Shown: in pieces, positions 6,911 to 8,856 of the stretch | Position numbering within the stretch: position 1 is the first letter of the stretch | How the letters are laid out: every line of letters begins with the position of its first letter | Source of the DNA: Oligoflexaceae bacterium | GTDB lineage: Bacteria; Bdellovibrionota_B; Oligoflexia; Oligoflexales; Oligoflexaceae | NCBI GenBank assembly: GCA_947474445.1 | Contig: CANJJY010000173.1 | Coordinates: forward strand, 1 to 8,856 | Direction: 5' to 3' | Length of the DNA: 8,856 nucleotides | Made by a program: the position numbers and the translations under genes | Notes under the pieces: model-generated | Told to the model about the DNA's origin: nothing | Databases searched by the model: none | Seen by the model: only the letters and a program-made list of their open reading frames with translations

Positions 6911-7945
6911 TTATTTGGAGAGCACCTGGTAGGTATTGACCTGCAAATACCCTGTGGTTGTGGCCATGTTGCAGCCATCAAAACCTGTGGCGATCTTGCC
7001 CAGGATTTGACCCTGATTCGCGACGGTGGCGCGACACAGAAACTGAGGGGTGCCGCTACCTTCTTTGCCGAGAGGAATGGCCGTGGCAGGAATCGATTTA
7101 TTAGCACCGTTCAACCAGGTACCGCCGGTCGCCGCAGCTATGAACACATAGTTCGGCGATTCCTGCACGGCGACGCCATAAGCAAAGGCGCACTTCCCAA
7201 TTTTTTCATTGAAACGTCCCAGGTGAATACCTTTGTCGGATGGGGTGATGGAAGCGCAGGGCAGCTGCGGAACGGTAGCGAGGAGTGGGCCCTGGAAGGC
7301 TGCCGTGATGGAAGGTGTATAGTTGCCTGTCGACATATCGAGACCGGGCAAAGGACTCAGGAGGATTTGTGAGAGATTTGCTACGAGTTCGGCGGGACGT
7401 GCGCTCTTAAGATCTCTGCCACTCAAAGATAGTTTGCCTGTCTCCAAAACTTTATTGAGTAAAGCGGGGTCGGTGGCGGAGATGAAAAAGAGTACATGCC
7501 ACTGCGGATCCACAGAAATATCTTTTTGCGTCACGGTGATGCCGGGATCGACTTTCAAATCAAAGCGGGCTTGTCCCACATAGTCGACCGTATCGGCTTT
7601 GAGTTTATCGGTTTCTCTATTGAGAGCACAGGCGAGACGCATCTTACCGTCGCTGGCACTAGCAGTCTTTTCGAGGGCGCAGATCAAGTAAGCTAGATCG
7701 ATCGAGGCTGGCGGCGTTAAGGTCTTTTCAGAACCGATATTGTCTTCGCCCGAATTGATTTTGGATTTTTTGAGCGACTCGTCGGTTTCAGCATCTTCTG
7801 CCCTACCTTCAGGTGAATTGGAGGGGGGACCAAGCACGGTCGTCGCCGCTGGCTTGTCACAGGCCTGCAGGACTAGGATGGTCATGAGAACGAGGCTTAC
7901 CCCGCAGAGAGACAGTCCCGCTACCCTTACTCTATTCATTCTCAT
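6911..7945 (-). CDS. DM9/DUF3421-repeat lipoprotein
   Basis: This 344-residue protein has a lipoprotein signal (hydrophobic 9-26, lipobox LQAC, C29), then a polar linker rich in Glu, Ser and Lys to about residue 78. Residues about 80-200 form an unrecognised module containing ICALEKT and ACALNRE (C89, C106). The C-terminal part carries DM9/DUF3421 features: GGTWLNGANKSIPATAIPLG, FLCRATVANQGQILGK, and a GC..YLQVNTYQVL ending. Two copies of the repeat end align without gaps over 28 residues (242-269, LGRFNEKIGKC..., and 315-342, LGKIATGFDGC...). Each has a cysteine pair, C230/C252 and C304/C325. DM9 domains in animals are lectin-like (mannose-binding in an oyster protein), so glycan binding at the cell surface is possible but inferred. 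AGAGG lies six bases before the ATG at 7943-7945; a second ATG two codons later is an alternative start. Confidence 0.82.
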   Translation of the reverse strand: MRMNRVRVAGLSLCGVSLVLMTILVLQACDKPAATTVLGPPSNSPEGRAEDAETDESLKKSKINSGEDNIGSEKTLTPPASIDLAYLICALEKTASASDGKMRLACALNRETDKLKADTVDYVGQARFDLKVDPGITVTQKDISVDPQWHVLFFISATDPALLNKVLETGKLSLSGRDLKSARPAELVANLSQILLSPLPGLDMSTGNYTPSITAAFQGPLLATVPQLPCASITPSDKGIHLGRFNEKIGKCAFAYGVAVQESPNYVFIAAATGGTWLNGANKSIPATAIPLGKEGSGTPQFLCRATVANQGQILGKIATGFDGCNMATTTGYLQVNTYQVLSK

Positions 7946-8154
7946 AGCCTGCCTCTCTAGAGACCCATTTTAAATGCGAACAATAATACCTGAAAGCTTC
8001 AACGTTATCGGCCCCCTTGATAAAAACTTAAGTTATTCGGGAAGTAAGAATTGAAGAGTGGAGCCGGCCCTGCGGTGAGCCGATCGGCCCCTTTCTTTAT
8101 GATTGAGTGATGCCTTAATTTTTACTATGTCACAAACTACGAGAAGCGCATCGA

Positions 8155-8415
8155 TTAAACGATAGGCTTACTATTTCTGCGCATGCTTTTGAATTCACCC
8201 GCACTGTGATCGATATAGATTTTGGTATCGACCACTTTTTCCACCCAGCTCAGAGGAATCCAATGATGCATGCGATCGTCAGCGTCCTTTCTATTGAGCT
8301 TGATGTAATCCCCATCAATGGCATCGACGCTGCCGACCTTCACACCTTTGGCAAATACTTTCGCATTGGGCTGTATCAACGAACGATCAAAATCAATGAA
8401 ATCCATTTGATGCAT
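8155..8415 (-). CDS. DUF2171 family protein
   Basis: This 86-residue soluble protein has no signal peptide. Its core matches DUF2171: VFAKGVKVGSVDAIDGDYIK, LNRKDADD, then HHWIPLSWVEKVVDTKIYI. These are short beta-barrel, PRC-barrel-like proteins of unknown role, often found beside stress genes. Start choice: ATG at 8413-8415 (AAGAG six bases upstream) or ATG at 8404-8406 (AAAGG ten bases upstream). The frame also reaches an ATG at 8491-8493, but that lacks a ribosome binding site, would overlap the upstream gene by 50 bases, and adds a basic segment absent from typical members. It starts 28 bases after the stop of the small charged protein, so co-transcription is likely. No terminator is obvious after its stop. 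Confidence 0.85.
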   Translation of the reverse strand: MHQMDFIDFDRSLIQPNAKVFAKGVKVGSVDAIDGDYIKLNRKDADDRMHHWIPLSWVEKVVDTKIYIDHSAGEFKSMRRNSKPIV

Positions 8416-8443
8416 ACCTTTCTCTTTTGGGATGACGGGCTCG

Positions 8444-8659
8444 TCAGAATTGACTCGACCTTTTCTCCTTGCGATGGACGTTCTCATCGCCATGGCGTCT
8501 GAGGTTCGCCTGTTCTTCTCTTGTCCTATCTGATTTACTTTCCTGGGAGTCAGACGTTCGAAAATGCCTCTGCAAAGCCCTTTCGAAAGCTAAACCTCCG
8601 CTGTGATGCCACTTGTAAACGCTATCCCCTGAGCTTTGACTACTGGTTGAATTACCCAT
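8444..8659 (-). CDS. Small hydrophilic charged protein, function unknown
   Basis: This 71-residue frame begins MGNSTSSQSSGDSVYKWHHS and ends in a run of charged residues (REEQANLRRHGDENVHRKEK). It has no hydrophobic segment, signal peptide or cysteine. It is rich in Ser, Arg, Glu, Lys and His and is probably largely disordered, apart from a possible helix around GLAFERALQRHF (22-33). I recognise no family. Support for it being real comes from AAGGAG ten bases before the ATG and from its position just ahead of the DUF2171 gene on the same strand. A plus-strand frame across the same DNA begins only at a TTG without a ribosome binding site. It could still be a chance frame inside a long leader. 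Confidence 0.5.
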   Translation of the reverse strand: MGNSTSSQSSGDSVYKWHHSGGLAFERALQRHFRTSDSQESKSDRTREEQANLRRHGDENVHRKEKRSSQF

Positions 8660-8669
8660 GGTGGTCTTA

Positions 8670-8723
8670 CTCCTTTGTGGAGAAAATCGATGAGCCTGAC
8701 ACCTTCACCGTATCGCAGGTGTC
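8670..8723 (-). promoter_or_regulatory. Leader hairpins before the 71-residue gene, one covering its ribosome binding site
   Basis: GACACCT (8698-8704) and AGGTGTC (8717-8723) form a perfect 7-bp stem with a 12-base loop. Closer to the gene, CTCC and GGAG (8679-8682 and 8670-8673) can pair around the loop ACAAA on the minus strand. The second arm is the Shine-Dalgarno sequence itself. The 4-bp stem is weak, so any control would be temperature- or factor-sensitive; this is inference. Confidence 0.3.
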
Positions 8724-8839
8724 GCTTCTTGTTCTAGCAGATTGAAGAGGGAAGACGCTCGATTTTTTCTTGCCTCGTCATCAGGCGGCCTAGCAAGCTC
8801 GAGCAGTGATTGACGAAAAATTAATTGCCTCACGGGCCT

Positions 8840-8847
8840 AGGAGGGA
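8840..8847 (+). promoter_or_regulatory. Probable ribosome binding site of a plus-strand gene starting beyond the window
   Basis: AGGAGGGA near the right edge is followed by GTTAAAAGA to the end, with no start codon. A start codon would be expected within the next few bases outside the window. The preceding TTGACG is a possible -35 box, but no good -10 follows at normal spacing. Confidence 0.4.
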
Positions 8848-8856
8848 GTTAAAAGA

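Noticed and set aside
6875..7372. 165-residue plus-strand frame
   Set aside because: It is antisense to the DM9 lipoprotein, and its product has no recognisable features.
8079..8088. GCCGATCGGC palindrome in the gap after the DUF2171 gene
   Set aside because: It is a perfect 10-bp palindrome followed by a T-rich stretch only on the plus strand, where no gene ends, so I cannot call it a terminator.
8521..8745. 74-residue plus-strand frame opposite the 71-residue gene
   Set aside because: It starts at TTG with no ribosome binding site. The minus-strand frame has one and precedes a same-strand gene.

Overview
The window looks like ordinary chromosome from a Gram-negative, two-membrane bacterium of roughly balanced base composition. 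It contains two Sec/lipobox lipoproteins, a signal-peptide periplasmic protein, a sigma-54 enhancer-binding response regulator and strong AGGAGG-type ribosome binding sites. The set of domains (a BarA-like hybrid kinase feeding a GlrR/ZraR-like regulator, PA14 and DM9/DUF3421 lipoproteins, DUF2171) would suit Bdellovibrionota/Oligoflexia or another delta-type proteobacterium. That placement is an inference from style, with no marker gene to settle it. I see no rRNA, tRNA, insertion sequence, phage gene or CRISPR array.

Layout. Almost everything is on the minus strand. From the right: an 8444-8659 / 8155-8415 pair (a small charged protein and a DUF2171 protein, probably one operon); a DM9/DUF3421 lipoprotein (6911-7945); a GlsB/YeaQ-type small membrane protein (6525-6785); a 375-bp gap with structured DNA; and a PA14-domain lipoprotein (5130-6149). 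A small plus-strand gene for a four-cysteine, zinc-ribbon-like protein (4864-5118) converges on the PA14 gene and is divergent from a two-gene signalling operon. That operon encodes a hybrid histidine kinase with receiver and HPt domains (2279-4678, GTG start) and a sigma-54 response regulator (835-2238). Left of it lie a small secreted two-cysteine protein (416-640) with its own terminator, and the N-terminal part of a membrane-anchored protein (1-326) that runs out of the window. A strong plus-strand ribosome binding site at the extreme right edge suggests that another gene starts just outside.

How the genes work together. The clear functional unit is the kinase/regulator operon. It carries every residue needed for a His-Asp-His-Asp phosphorelay: H307, D615 and H742 in the kinase and D59 in the regulator. 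Output would be sigma-54-dependent transcription. The regulator has GAFTDA in place of the usual GAFTGA loop. The target genes are not identifiable, and I found no convincing sigma-54 promoter in the window. The two lipoproteins both end in modules known from glycan-binding proteins (PA14, DM9), so they may belong to a cell-surface carbohydrate-recognition or envelope function. GlsB-like and DUF2171 proteins are often linked to stress, so the right half may be an envelope/stress neighbourhood. This is inference only.

The most interesting points are the DM9 lipoprotein, with a conserved-length 28-residue repeat and an unrecognised N-terminal module, the structured DNA upstream of the PA14 gene, and the small CxC/CxC protein facing the phosphorelay operon. 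I did not find a clearly new multi-gene system.
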